A stretch of DNA of 64,000 nucleotides from Sphingomonas phyllosphaerae 5.2 (GCF_000419605.1 NZ_ATTI01000001.1:2266501-2330500), one strand, 5' to 3'. Positions 48,521 to 59,319 are shown, numbered from the stretch's first letter. A program made the numbers and translations. The notes: a model not told the origin generated them from the letters alone.

Positions 48521-49582
48521 ATGGCAGACGAACCGAGCAACCGCGCCGCCTTCGAGGTGCAGGCGCAATATTGCGAGGCGATGGCCGCGCCGCTGACCGC
48601 GCGCCTGTGCCGCGCACTCGCCCGCGTGCTGACGCGTGACACCGCGATCGGCACGCGCGTGCTCGACTGGCCGGGCGAGCCGGTCGCCGATGCGGTCGTG
48701 CTTCGGCTCGTCGGCGGTCTCCACGCGCTTGCCCGCCGCGGCGACGCGGACGCGTTCGCAGCCACGGATGCCGAACTCGCCGCGCTCCTCGTCACCCACG
48801 ACACCGCGCTGCTGCCGTGGCTCGACGGCCCGCCGCAGACCAACGAGGCGCAGCGGTCCGCCGGGCTGATGACCGGGCTGCTCCACGTCGCCGCCACGCT
48901 CGGCCCGCGCGTGGAGGTGCTGGAGATCGGCTCCAGTGCCGGTCTCAACCTGCTCATCGACCGCATGCGTTTCGATCTCGGCGGCGTAATGGCCGGCCCA
49001 GCCGGTTCGCCGCTGACGATCGCGCCCGAATGGCGCGGCCCCCCGCCTCCGGCCGCGCCGGTCGCCATCGCACGCACGCGCGGCGTCGATCTCGCGCCGG
49101 TCGACGTCCGCGACCCCGCACAGGCCGAGCGCCTCGCCGGCTACGTCTGGATCGACGCCGCCGAGCGGCTCGCCCGCCTGTCGACCGCGATCGCGATGGT
49201 CCACGACCGCGCGGTCGAGCTGACGCAGGGCGATGCTCCCGACTGGGTGGAGGCCCGCCTTGCCGAGCCGCAGGACGCCGGCACCACGCGCGTGCTGATG
49301 CACTCGGTGGTCTGGCAATACCTTCCCGCCACCGCTCGCGAGCGCATCCGCGGCGCGATGGAAGCGGCCGGCGCGCGCGCCACCCGCGAGCACCCGCTGG
49401 CCTGGGTGATGATGGAGCCGAACCGCGATCTCCACCGCCACGAGGTACGCGTGCAATGCTGGCCCTCCGATCAGCCGATGCAGCTCGTCGCGCTTACCCA
49501 TGCGCACGGCGCCTGGGTCGAAGGTCTGGCGCCTCCCTATGAGACGCGCGACTATGTGATGCGGCGCGGCGCGTATGAATGA
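48521..49582 (+). CDS. DUF2332-family protein
   Basis: A 353-residue protein of the DUF2332 family. The N-terminal part (AFEVQAQYCEAMAAPLTARL) leads to a Rossmann-like centre with VEVLEIGSSAGLNLLIDRM, which resembles a SAM-binding motif I. VLMHSVVWQYLPATARERIR and AWVMMEPNRDLHRHEVRVQCW are conserved in the family. The role is unknown, although a methyltransferase fold is plausible. It is divergent from hisG, and ends 18 bases before thiL. Confidence 0.85.
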   Translation: MADEPSNRAAFEVQAQYCEAMAAPLTARLCRALARVLTRDTAIGTRVLDWPGEPVADAVVLRLVGGLHALARRGDADAFAATDAELAALLVTHDTALLPWLDGPPQTNEAQRSAGLMTGLLHVAATLGPRVEVLEIGSSAGLNLLIDRMRFDLGGVMAGPAGSPLTIAPEWRGPPPPAAPVAIARTRGVDLAPVDVRDPAQAERLAGYVWIDAAERLARLSTAIAMVHDRAVELTQGDAPDWVEARLAEPQDAGTTRVLMHSVVWQYLPATARERIRGAMEAAGARATREHPLAWVMMEPNRDLHRHEVRVQCWPSDQPMQLVALTHAHGAWVEGLAPPYETRDYVMRRGAYE

Positions 49583-49600
49583 TCGCTCGACGGCGCTGTC

Positions 49601-50479
49601 ATGAACGAAGCCGCTTTCCTCGCCCGCCTCCGCACGCTCCCGCTCCATCCCGGCGCCGGCGGTCTGACCGACGACACCGCAACCATCGCCGGCCTGACCG
49701 TCACCACCGACACCCTGGTGGAAGGCGTGCATTTCCTCGCTGCCGACCCGCCGCAGGATGTCGCATGGAAACTGGTCGCCACCAACCTCTCCGATCTCGC
49801 CGCCAAGGGCGCGATCGTGGAGGGCGTGCTGCTCAACTACCCGCTGCGCGACGCCGCATGGGACTCCGCCTTCCTCGATGGGCTCGATGCGGCATTGGCG
49901 GCGCTCGCCTGCCCGCTGCTCGGTGGCGACACCGTCACGCTTCCCGCCGGCGCGCCGCGCATCCTCACCGTCACCGCGTTCGGTCGCGATGCCGCCGCTC
50001 CACCGCGCAGCGGCGCGCAGGCAGGTGACGCGCTCTGGGTCACGGGCACGATCGGCGACGCGGGCGCGGGCCTCGCCATTGCGCAGGCCGGCACCGGCGA
50101 CGCCGCACTGCTCGCCCGCTATCGCCGCCCTGCGCCGCGCCTTGTCGAGGGTCGCGCGCTTGCCCCGCTGGTCCATGCGATGATGGACGTCTCGGACGGC
50201 CTGCTGATCGACGCGGCGCGCATGGCCGCTGCCAGCCGCCTTGCGGTCACGATCGACCTCGCGCACGTGCCGCTCGCGCACGGCGTCACCGACGCGCTCG
50301 CCGCCGCAACCGCCGGCGACGATTACGAGTTGCTGTTCGCCGCCCCCGCGGCCGCCGCCCTTCCGGTCGCGGCGACGCGCGTCGGTACGTTCGCACCCGG
50401 CGCAGGGCTGACCTTGATGCAGGATAACCGCTTGATTCCACTGCCCGGGCGGCTGGGATACCAGCACGGCTTGCGCTGA
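49601..50479 (+). CDS. thiL: Thiamine-monophosphate kinase
   Basis: A 292-residue ThiL, which phosphorylates thiamine monophosphate to the pyrophosphate cofactor. LTDDTATIAGLTVTTDTLVEGVHF, the metal-binding KLVATNLSDLAAKGA and PLLGGDTVTLP are typical, as are DVSDGLLIDAARMAA and GDDYELLFAAP. No TPP riboswitch is visible upstream. The transketolase in the same window is one consumer of its product. Confidence 0.95.
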   Translation: MNEAAFLARLRTLPLHPGAGGLTDDTATIAGLTVTTDTLVEGVHFLAADPPQDVAWKLVATNLSDLAAKGAIVEGVLLNYPLRDAAWDSAFLDGLDAALAALACPLLGGDTVTLPAGAPRILTVTAFGRDAAAPPRSGAQAGDALWVTGTIGDAGAGLAIAQAGTGDAALLARYRRPAPRLVEGRALAPLVHAMMDVSDGLLIDAARMAAASRLAVTIDLAHVPLAHGVTDALAAATAGDDYELLFAAPAAAALPVAATRVGTFAPGAGLTLMQDNRLIPLPGRLGYQHGLR

Positions 50480-50557
50480 CGCAGGCACCTGTTAGCCTCA
50501 CCCCCCGCGCGACGTACCGGCGACAGACCGGACGCGCCACTAGGAGGGATGAAGGGC

Positions 50558-52741
<2,184 letters not shown>

Positions 52742-52789
52742 CCGTTCGGTGGACAGGGGCCGGGCGCTGCCGCCCCTGACCGCCGCACT

Positions 52790-52819
52790 GGCGGGCTGCC
52801 GGTCATCCGACAGCCCGCC
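52790..52819. terminator. Bidirectional hairpin between hppA and the small membrane gene
   Basis: Perfect 9-bp arms (GGCGGGCTG at 52790-52798, CAGCCCGCC at 52811-52819) around a 12-base loop lie between two convergent genes. A second stem AGGGGC/GCCCCT sits just upstream at about 52755-52777. Neither has a clear T-run. Confidence 0.55.
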
Positions 52820-52824
52820 GCCAT

Positions 52825-53067
52825 TTACTTCCCGTCGGTGGCGCCGTCGATCGCCGAGCCGGCCTTGTCGGCGGTGCTCTCGACGCTTTTCGCGGCCGAC
52901 GTGACCGCGTTGTTCTTGGCTACTTCGCTGTCGTTGCGCACGAAGAGGAAATAGGCTCCGACGATCACCGCGATCAACACCGCCAGGCCGATCAGCATCC
53001 CGCCACCGCCGCTGCGCCGCTCGATGATCGTGGTATGCGGCGTCTGCGTCACGCGATCGTCACTCAT
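52825..53067 (-). CDS. Small hypothetical membrane protein
   Basis: An 80-residue protein with a polar head (MSDDRVTQTPHTTIIERR), one helix (MLIGLAVLIAVIVGAYFLFV) and a helical Ala/Lys/Ser tail (AAKSVESTADKAGSAIDGAT). The tail resembles stress-related short proteins of the CsbD/YtxH kind, but no family is certain. GGGAGAG lies close to the ATG. A GGAAC-N16-CATT sequence upstream suggests control by an EcfG-type sigma factor. Confidence 0.75.
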   Translation of the reverse strand: MSDDRVTQTPHTTIIERRSGGGGMLIGLAVLIAVIVGAYFLFVRNDSEVAKNNAVTSAAKSVESTADKAGSAIDGATDGK

Positions 53068-53095
53068 GGCTCTCTCCCTTGTTGGTGGAGCCGAG

Positions 53096-53120
53096 AATGC
53101 CAGCGCGCCGGCAATGTTCC
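53096..53120 (-). promoter_or_regulatory. Possible EcfG-type promoter of the small membrane gene
   Basis: Read on the minus strand, GGAAC (53120-53116) is followed 16 bases later by CATT (53099-53096), a near match to GGAAC-N16/17-CGTT. The -10 half ends 28 bases before the start codon at 53067, a normal distance. Confidence 0.4.
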
Positions 53121-53458
53121 GTTACCGGAAGGACGTGCGCGGGGTGCGGCCCGCAGGTGCCCCAAAGCGGGACCGAAGTCCTGCCCCGTCGATGCCGCAC
53201 TCCCGCTTCCGGACGCCGCCTTGAGCGTCGCGGCAGCGGATCACGGCTGCGGCGAGCGATAGAATCGGTCTCGCTCACCGCCACCGCGACCAGCATTCGA
53301 TAGCGAGCGGAACGGCACCAACCGACCCGTCATCGCGACCAAGGCAACGCGCTTGCAACGACCCGATGCCATCCCGCGCCAAATTCGAAAGCCATCCGCA
53401 CCTACGCGATGTATTGTCGCGTCACGTCGCGCTCCGATCTGCGCCAAGCGATATTCAC
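53121..53458. other. 338-base intergenic stretch, no gene seen
   Basis: This segment lies between the promoter region of the small membrane gene and the long repeat copy at 53459. Frames are open on both strands, but codon composition and content are those of noncoding GC-rich DNA, and no RNA or hairpin of note was found. Confidence 0.55.
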
Positions 53459-53664
53459 CGGGTTTCCCTGCAAAAGCCGTCATCGCAAGCGTAGCGAAGT
53501 GATCCAGGGCGTTGTGCGGAACGCTGGATCGCTTTGCTACGCTCGTAACGACGGGTGGAGGGAGCAGGTCTGCCCGATAGCGCGAACGCGGGATCGACAA
53601 TCTCCGCTGGTGAGCAGTCCGGCACCCGTGCGGCGCTGGATGTCGATCCCGCGTGGGCGACCGC
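53459..53664. repeat. Interspersed repeat, copy 3 (long form with perfect-type palindrome)
   Basis: A ~200-base element shared with 55749-55965. It contains a large palindrome, arms at 53479-53507 and 53524-53552 (GTCATCGCAAGCGTAGCGAA pairing with its partner ending GCTCGTAACGAC). The shared flanks include TTTCCCTGCAAA on the left and AGCAGTCCGGCACCCG on the right. It ends at the ybaB stop. Confidence 0.8.
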
Positions 53665-53988
53665 TCAGAACGGCAGCTTGAACCCCGGCGGCAACGGCAG
53701 GCCGCTGGTCATCTTCGACATCTCGGTCGACGACACCGCATCCGCCTTAGCCCGCGCATCGTTGATCGCGGCCGCGATCAGGTCCTCCAGCATCTGCTTC
53801 TCGGACGGCACGATCAGCGAATCGTCCAGCGCAACGCCGATGATCCGCCCCTTGGCCGATGCCTTGATCTTCACCAGCCCGCCGCCGGCGACGCCCTCGA
53901 CCTCGATCGTGTCGAGGCTGTCCTGCGCCTTCTGCAATTCGTTCTGGACGTTCTGGGCCATCGCCAGAATGTCGTTGAGGTCCTTCAT
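53665..53988 (-). CDS. ybaB: YbaB/EbfC family nucleoid-associated protein
   Basis: A 107-residue DNA-binding protein. MKDLNDILAMAQNVQNELQK, the core VEGVAGGGLVKIKASAKGRI and DDSLIVPSEKQMLEDLIAAAINDA match YbaB/EbfC. It coats DNA and often accompanies dnaX and recR. It starts 13 bases after the dnaX stop, with GGAGA upstream. recR does not follow directly; instead a repeat element lies downstream. Confidence 0.95.
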   Translation of the reverse strand: MKDLNDILAMAQNVQNELQKAQDSLDTIEVEGVAGGGLVKIKASAKGRIIGVALDDSLIVPSEKQMLEDLIAAAINDARAKADAVSSTEMSKMTSGLPLPPGFKLPF

Positions 53989-54001
53989 ATGATGCTCTCC
54001 A

Positions 54002-55639
54002 TCAGGTGATGCTTCGTTGTGCGGGTTTCGGGTCGACCAGTTCGGCGCCGGGAAATGCGTCGAACGCCGCGGCGACGATCGGGTGCGCGCGCGCCGCATC
54101 GTGACGCGCCTGCACCACGTCCTGCTCGGTCTCGTACATCGTCGGCGCACCGGGCACGTCGGCCATCGCGATCTTCCACGGCATGCCGGTCGCGTCGCGC
54201 AGCACCGCCGCCAGTTCTGCTAGCGAGTCGGTCGACAACGGCCGCGTTCCGCTGAAGACGATCTCGGGCGGCGCATAGCGCACCAGGCTCGCGCCGCGGC
54301 GCATCCTCACCAGCAGGTCCAGCTTGCCACGCTCGTCGAGCAGCGCGAGCACCCCCGCAAACTCCTTGGGCGCGCGATCTTCGGGAGCGGGCGGCGGCGC
54401 TGGCGCGGCAGGCGCAGCCGCGGGTGCGACCGCCACGTCGCCGCCCGCGATCCGCCGCGCCAGCTCGCCCGGATCGGGCAGCGTGGAGGCGTGGATCGCC
54501 CGCAAAATCGCCATCTCGGCGGTCTCGATCGGCAACGCGGCACGCCCGACCTCTTCATGCCCCTTCAGGAACAATTGCCACAGCCGGTGCAACGCCGGGA
54601 AGGACAGCTTGCCCGCCCACTCACGATACGCCGCGCGTTCCTCGACGGGTTGCGCGGGATCGTCGGGGGCCCCGACCTTCACCTGCGTCACGCCGTGCAC
54701 CGCTTCCAGCAGCGCACGCATCACCCCCAACGGATCGACGCCAAGATCATATTGCCGCCGCAACGCCGCCAGTGCGCCCGGCGCATCCGCGGCCAGCACC
54801 AGCGCCAGCAGATCGCGCACCGCGTTGCGGTCCGACAGCCCCAGCATCTCGCGCACCGCGTCGGCGCGCACGCCGCCGCCTTCCAGGTCGGCATGTGCGA
54901 TCGCCTGGTCGAGGATCGACAGTCCGTCGCGGGCCGATCCCTCCGCCGCGCGCGCGATCAGCGCCAGCGCCTCCGCGTCGGCCTGCGCCCCCTCCGCCTC
55001 CACCACACGCGCGAAATGCTCCGCCAGCAGTTGCGCCGGGATCCGTCGCAGGTCGAAGCGCTGGCACCGCGACAGCACCGTCACCGGCACCTTGTTCACC
55101 TCGGTGGTGGCGAACAGGAACTTCACGTGCGCCGGCGGCTCCTCCAGCGTCTTGAGCAGCCCGTTGAACGCCGCCTTCGACAGCATGTGGACTTCGTCGA
55201 TGATGTAGATCTTGTAGCGTGCCGACACCGCCGCATAGCGCGACGCCTCGATGATCTCGCGCACGTCGTCGATGCCGGTGTGGCTGGCGGCGTCCATCTC
55301 GATGACGTCGATGTGACGCCCCTCGGCGATCGCGCGGCACGGCTCGCACACGCCGCACGGATCGATCGTCGGCCCGCCCTGGCCGTCGGGGCCGATGCAG
55401 TTCAGCGCCTTGGCGATCAGCCGCGCGGTGCTGGTCTTGCCGACGCCGCGCACCCCGGTCAGCAGGAAGGCATGCGCGATCCGGTCACGCTTGATCGCAT
55501 TGCCCAGCGTCTGGACCATCGCGTCCTGCCCGATCAGCGCATCGAACGTCTGCGGCCGGTATTTGCGCGCCAGCACGCGATAAGGCTGCGCGCTGGCCAC
55601 TGGCTGCGGCGGGGCGCCGAGATCGAGGGAGTCGGACAT
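54002..55639 (-). CDS. dnaX: DNA polymerase III subunit gamma/tau
   Basis: A 545-residue clamp-loader subunit. YRVLARKYRPQTFDALIGQD, Walker A LLTGVRGVGKTSTARLIAKA, a zinc module CGVCEPCRAI and the DEAD-type IIDEVHMLSKAAFNGLLKTL, with SRCQRFDLRR as the sensor region, identify it. The C-terminal part after an Ala/Pro-rich linker fits the tau-specific domain. No AAAAAAG slippery heptamer was seen, so no programmed frameshift is suggested. It lies between the SRP RNA gene and ybaB. Confidence 0.96.
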   Translation of the reverse strand: MSDSLDLGAPPQPVASAQPYRVLARKYRPQTFDALIGQDAMVQTLGNAIKRDRIAHAFLLTGVRGVGKTSTARLIAKALNCIGPDGQGGPTIDPCGVCEPCRAIAEGRHIDVIEMDAASHTGIDDVREIIEASRYAAVSARYKIYIIDEVHMLSKAAFNGLLKTLEEPPAHVKFLFATTEVNKVPVTVLSRCQRFDLRRIPAQLLAEHFARVVEAEGAQADAEALALIARAAEGSARDGLSILDQAIAHADLEGGGVRADAVREMLGLSDRNAVRDLLALVLAADAPGALAALRRQYDLGVDPLGVMRALLEAVHGVTQVKVGAPDDPAQPVEERAAYREWAGKLSFPALHRLWQLFLKGHEEVGRAALPIETAEMAILRAIHASTLPDPGELARRIAGGDVAVAPAAAPAAPAPPPAPEDRAPKEFAGVLALLDERGKLDLLVRMRRGASLVRYAPPEIVFSGTRPLSTDSLAELAAVLRDATGMPWKIAMADVPGAPTMYETEQDVVQARHDAARAHPIVAAAFDAFPGAELVDPKPAQRSIT

Positions 55640-55748
55640 TGCCGGCGGATATAGGAGCCGGCGCGGCGCTTGTCGAAGCCATAGTCCCGCCGCGCCCCCC
55701 ACAGCCCTTCGCTGAGGAACGGCCCGGCCCGATCGACATCCAGCCGGT

Positions 55749-55965
55749 TCTTCCCTGCAAACGCCGTCATGGCGAGCGTAGCGAAGCAAGTCAGGGGTCG
55801 TGCGGAACGCTGGACTGTTTCGCTGCGCTGCCGATGACGAATGGAGGGAGCAAGTCTGCCGATCGTCGGCGCGCAGTTCACCCGAACAGAGCGATCATCT
55901 TCACTGGCCAGCAGTCCGGCACCCGCGAGGCACTGAATATCGATACCGCCTCGACATATGCGGGT
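55749..55965. repeat. Interspersed repeat, copy 4 (long form)
   Basis: A second ~200-base copy of the element at 53459-53664. The palindrome arms are at 55766-55794 and 55810-55838 (GTCATGGCGAGCGTAGCGAA at the left). The flanks TTCCCTGCAAAC and CAGCAGTCCGGCACCCG are conserved. It lies between dnaX and the SRP RNA gene, so copies 3 and 4 bracket ybaB-dnaX. Confidence 0.8.
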
Positions 55966-56280
55966 GCAGGCCACCCTCGCGCAAGTCACTGCCAAGTCGA
56001 TTAATCGGCACCACAACCGTTCGACATCCGGATTCTATCATGGGGCCAGCGCCGCTCCGCGCTCTCGGCCACCCGATCGCGAGCGTCCGGCTTCTGCTGG
56101 GGTCGACAAACACCGGGGCACGGATCAAGTCCGTGGCAACGATAGCGGCCGATCATTCATGGAGGTATGCGCCGGCGCATCAGGACGCGTAGCCGCATCG
56201 TCAGACGCGCTCGGCACCGCCTAAGTGCCGGCGGCGCTCGCCGCCGTGGAGCGGCATCGGCGCTCTCTGGCCCGCTGCAC
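55966..56280. other. Intergenic DNA between repeat copy 4 and the SRP RNA, no gene seen
   Basis: About 315 bases with no coding frame of convincing composition. A GC hairpin GGCGGCG/CGCCGCC around 56229-56245, read on the minus strand, lies ~36 bases beyond the SRP RNA 3' end and may be its terminator. Confidence 0.5.
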
Positions 56281-56372
56281 GGTGGGAGCCGGGACGACCC
56301 GCGGCGAAATCGTTGTGGCTGCTTCCGTCAGGACCTGACCAAGTTGGCGACGACCACGTCCGCCCGACTCCC
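56281..56372 (-). ncRNA. ffs: Signal recognition particle 4.5S RNA
   Basis: On the minus strand the conserved SRP core TGGTCAGGTCCTGACGGAAG then CAGCC is present. The terminal stem GGGAGTCGGG (56372-56363) pairs perfectly with CCCGGCTCCC (56293-56284, one G-U), enclosing about 90 nt, the size of bacterial small SRP RNA. The apical loop reads UGAC instead of the common GGAA, which fits the URRC tetraloop class. The position upstream of dnaX-ybaB is a classic synteny. It binds Ffh to target membrane proteins. Confidence 0.9.
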
Positions 56373-56419
56373 GCGCGCCCTATGGCGGAGCCGGGCGGCG
56401 CAATCAAGCCGTCAGGCGA

Positions 56420-56755
56420 TCACCGCACGCGGAAGCACCGACGCTGCGGTCCGTCATAGCCGTCGACCCAGCGGCAGACGGTGCGCGCTTCCCGCCCGCG
56501 ATAGCCGTTCCAGGCGTAGCGATTGTCCCGCCAGCCGCGATCGCCGCGCCATCCACGGCCGCCACGATCCCCGCGCCAGTCGCGTCGGTCGTCGCGTCGG
56601 TCGTCACGCCGGTCCCAGCCGCGCGACCCGTCCCAGCCGCGCCGGTCGTCATCCCTGTAGTGCCGCCCGCCATGGCCGGGCTGTGCGGTCGCCGCGCTTG
56701 GCACCAGGGTGGTCGCCGCCAGCAATCCTGCGAAGCTCAAGGTGATCAGTTTCAT
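56420..56755 (-). CDS. Small secreted Arg/Asp/Gly-rich protein
   Basis: A 111-residue exported protein. The signal peptide is MKLITLSFAGLLAATTLVPS with likely cleavage at ATAQ. The mature part is dominated by short R-D-D-R-R / G-W-R-G-D-R repeats (RGWDGSRGWDRRDDRRDDRR) and ends RTVCRWVDGYDGPQRRCFRV with two cysteines. Similar sphingomonad proteins resemble RcnB-like envelope proteins. The role is unknown. It follows the ferredoxin operon on the same strand. Confidence 0.75.
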   Translation of the reverse strand: MKLITLSFAGLLAATTLVPSAATAQPGHGGRHYRDDDRRGWDGSRGWDRRDDRRDDRRDWRGDRGGRGWRGDRGWRDNRYAWNGYRGREARTVCRWVDGYDGPQRRCFRVR

Positions 56756-56812
56756 ACGCTCTACTCCCGAAATCCCCTGCCCTGCCGGTAACTTGGACCC
56801 GGAGCGCTGCAC

Positions 56813-57112
56813 TTATCCTGAACTTGCTGGTAAGCTGACAGACAGCTTGTCGAGCGCCGGCGTCAGCACGATCTGGCACGCCAGCCGGCTGGTCCGCCGC
56901 GCGTCGGCGACCAGGTCGAGCATGTCCTCCTCCTCCTCGCGCGCGGGCGACAGGTGCTCGAACCACTCGGCCGCGACGATCACGTGGCAGGTGGCGCACG
57001 CCAGGTCGCCGTTGCAGGTGCCTTCCAGCCGCAGGCCGTTGCGCCGCGCGACATCGAGCAGCCGCTCGCCCGCGGTCGCCGCCAGTTCCACGTCGTCGAC
57101 GATCACCTTCAT
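56813..57112 (-). CDS. [2Fe-2S] ferredoxin, adrenodoxin-like
   Basis: A 99-residue ferredoxin. LRLEGTCNGDLACATCHVIV carries the Cys-x5-Cys-x2-Cys set and LACQIVLTP the fourth Cys, the Isc/adrenodoxin pattern. It overlaps the upstream desulfurase by ATGA and ends the operon. By analogy with Isc Fdx it would donate electrons for Fe-S cluster assembly, though the two desulfurases could also serve thiolation. Confidence 0.93.
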   Translation of the reverse strand: MKVIVDDVELAATAGERLLDVARRNGLRLEGTCNGDLACATCHVIVAAEWFEHLSPAREEEEDMLDLVADARRTSRLACQIVLTPALDKLSVSLPASSG

Positions 57113-58188
57113 GCCGCCACCCGCTGCGCGTCCGCCGCCGCCACGATCCGGTCGAGCGCCGCCACCAGTTCCGCTTCGCTCGTGTAGCGCCCGAATCCGA
57201 TCCGGATCGTCGCGCGTGCCTCGGCTTCCGACAGCCCGATCGCGCGCAGCACGTGGCTGGTCCGCCCCGAGCCGCTCGCACACGCCGAACCGGCCGAGAA
57301 CGCCACGTCGCGCACGTCGCTCATCAACCGGGCGACGTCGAGCCCGGCGCGCCGCACGCTCAGATTGCCCGGCCACCGCCCGTCCGCTGGGCCGTTCGAC
57401 GTCCACCCCGCCAGCTTCGCCTGCGCCACGGCGTGCAATCGGGCGGTATAGGCGGCATCCTCCGCCATCCGCGCCGCAGCCAGCGCCGCCGCCGCGCCGA
57501 ACCCCGCGCACAATGCGGGGCTGAGCGTCCCCGAGCGGCCACCTTCCTGATCGCCGCCATGCAGCAGCGGCGCCAACGTCACGCCGTCGCGCACCCACAA
57601 GGCACCGATGCCCTTCGGACCGTAGATCTTGTGCGCCGATACCGCCACCAGGTCGCACTCATCCGGCACCACAACGCGCCCGAACCCCTGTACCGCATCG
57701 CACAGCAGCAGCGCACCCAGCGGTCGCACCGCCGCGGCCAGCTCCGCGACCGGCTGGATCGTCCCGATCTCGTTGTTGATCAGCATGACAGCCACCAATC
57801 GCGCGCCGGCATCGCGTACCGCCGTGGCGACCGCTGCGGGATCGACACGCCCGTCGCGATCCACGGGCACCACCACCTGCGCGCGCCCGCTCGCCGCGAT
57901 TGTGTCCAGCACCGCGGCATGTTCGGTCGCCTGGGTCACGATCGCGCCGGACAAGCCCTTGATCGCCCAGTTCAGCGCCTCGGTCGCCCCGCTGGTGAAC
58001 ACCACCCGCCCCCCGGCGGGCAGCAGCGCCGCGACCCGCGCGCGCGCCACCTCCACCGCCGCCTTTGCGGCGCGTCCGGCGCGATGCGGCGAGTGCGGGT
58101 TGGCATGCTGGTCGCGCAACCACGGCAGCATCGCGTCCAGCGCCTCCGGCGCCAGCGGCGTCGTCGCCTGATAATCGAGGTACGTCAT
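57109..58188 (-). CDS. Cysteine desulfurase (second of the tandem pair)
   Basis: A 359-residue PLP enzyme of the NifS/IscS class that takes sulfur from cysteine. TYLDYQATTPLAPEALDAML begins the protein; VVSAHKIYGPKGIGALWVRD-type (VAVSAHKIYGPKGIGALW) holds the PLP lysine and [19 protein letters not shown] the persulfide-forming cysteine. The start overlaps the stop of the first desulfurase (ATGA), and the ferredoxin start overlaps its stop. The loop after the active-site Cys (SGRTSHV) differs from that of its partner (SLKPSHV). Confidence 0.93.
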   Translation of the reverse strand: MTYLDYQATTPLAPEALDAMLPWLRDQHANPHSPHRAGRAAKAAVEVARARVAALLPAGGRVVFTSGATEALNWAIKGLSGAIVTQATEHAAVLDTIAASGRAQVVVPVDRDGRVDPAAVATAVRDAGARLVAVMLINNEIGTIQPVAELAAAVRPLGALLLCDAVQGFGRVVVPDECDLVAVSAHKIYGPKGIGALWVRDGVTLAPLLHGGDQEGGRSGTLSPALCAGFGAAAALAAARMAEDAAYTARLHAVAQAKLAGWTSNGPADGRWPGNLSVRRAGLDVARLMSDVRDVAFSAGSACASGSGRTSHVLRAIGLSEAEARATIRIGFGRYTSEAELVAALDRIVAAADAQRVAA

Positions 58189-59249
58189 GCCGCGAACCGC
58201 CCGGTTGCACGCGCCACGCCACGCCACGCCGCGATGAAGCGCTCGACGTCCGCATCGCTGGTCGTCCGCCCGAAGCTGACCCGCACCACCTCGCGCGTGG
58301 CGTCCTCGCTCCACCCCATCGCGCGCAGCACGTGGCTGGGCTTCAGGCTCCCGCTCGCGCACGCGCTCCCCGCCGATACCGCGATGCCCTGCATGTCGAA
58401 GCGGATCAGTTGCGCCGCCGATGCCACCCCCGGCATCCGGTATGCGCCGATCGCCGCATGCCGCTCCACGTCCGCGGCGACGACGATCCCGCCTGAGCGT
58501 CGCACCGCATCGTCCAGCCGCGCGCGCCGCGCCGCGTGATCCGGCTCCGGCACGGCCAGCGCTGCCGCATGCCCCAGCACGCCCGGCAGGTTCTCGGTGC
58601 CCGGACGATAGCCGCGCTCCTGCCCTCCGCTCGGGTGCAGCATCGCGACATCGCGCACCAGCAGCGCGCCCGTCCCCGGCGGCCCACCACGCTTGTGCGC
58701 CGATACCGCCACGAAATCCGCGACATCCGCCAGTTCGTCGCCAGCCGGCATCTGCGCGGCGTCGACCAGCAGCAGCCCGCCGCCGTCACGCACGGCCGCC
58801 GCGATCGCCGCGATCGGCTGCTTCACCCCGGTCTCGCTGTTGCACCATTGCACCGCCACCAGCGCGCCGGACACGTCGCCGAGCCGCGCCGGATCGACCC
58901 GCCCCGCTGCATCGACCGACAGCACCTCCGCCTGTCCGCCCGCGCGCAGCACCGCATCATGTTCCACCGCCGACACGATCCGCCGCTCCGCCGTGCACCG
59001 CCGCAGCGCGATCGCCAGCGACTCGCTCGCCCCGCTGGTCAGCAACACCTCGTGCCGCCACCCGTAAGCCGCCGCGATCTCCGCCCGCGCCGCCTCCAGC
59101 GCGGCACGCGCCGCGCGTCCCGCCGCGTGCGGGGAAGACGGATTGGCCCACGTCGCCATGCCCCGGCGCACCGCTTCCACGGCGGCGGGCGTCAGCGGAG
59201 TCGTTGCGGCGTGGTCAAGGTACAGCGGCTCGGTCAAGACACATTCCAT
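58185..59249 (-). CDS. Cysteine desulfurase (first of the tandem pair)
   Basis: A 354-residue NifS/IscS-class enzyme. LYLDHAATTPLTPAAVEAVR opens the domain; VAVSAHKRGGPPGTGALLVR carries the PLP lysine and IAVSAGSACASGSLKPSHVL the catalytic cysteine. It is the promoter-proximal gene of a three-gene operon, linked by ATGA overlaps. It is more diverged than its partner, e.g. GGPPGT instead of GPKGIG, so the two may have different acceptors. It is divergent from the alpha/beta hydrolase gene. Confidence 0.92.
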   Translation of the reverse strand: MECVLTEPLYLDHAATTPLTPAAVEAVRRGMATWANPSSPHAAGRAARAALEAARAEIAAAYGWRHEVLLTSGASESLAIALRRCTAERRIVSAVEHDAVLRAGGQAEVLSVDAAGRVDPARLGDVSGALVAVQWCNSETGVKQPIAAIAAAVRDGGGLLLVDAAQMPAGDELADVADFVAVSAHKRGGPPGTGALLVRDVAMLHPSGGQERGYRPGTENLPGVLGHAAALAVPEPDHAARRARLDDAVRRSGGIVVAADVERHAAIGAYRMPGVASAAQLIRFDMQGIAVSAGSACASGSLKPSHVLRAMGWSEDATREVVRVSFGRTTSDADVERFIAAWRGVARATGRFAA

Positions 59250-59319
59250 TTTTGGCGTTCCGGCCTATATAGCGCGCTTCCCGCCGGCCCCAACGCCCGC
59301 CGACCAGTACAAGGTTGCC

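Noticed and set aside
49583..49600. A TPP riboswitch before thiL and a cobalamin riboswitch before the adenosyltransferase
   Set aside because: The gaps are too short or lack the conserved motifs (CTGAGA, GCCACTG).
54002..55639. Programmed frameshift in dnaX
   Set aside because: No AAAAAAG-type slippery heptamer and the reading frame is intact throughout.
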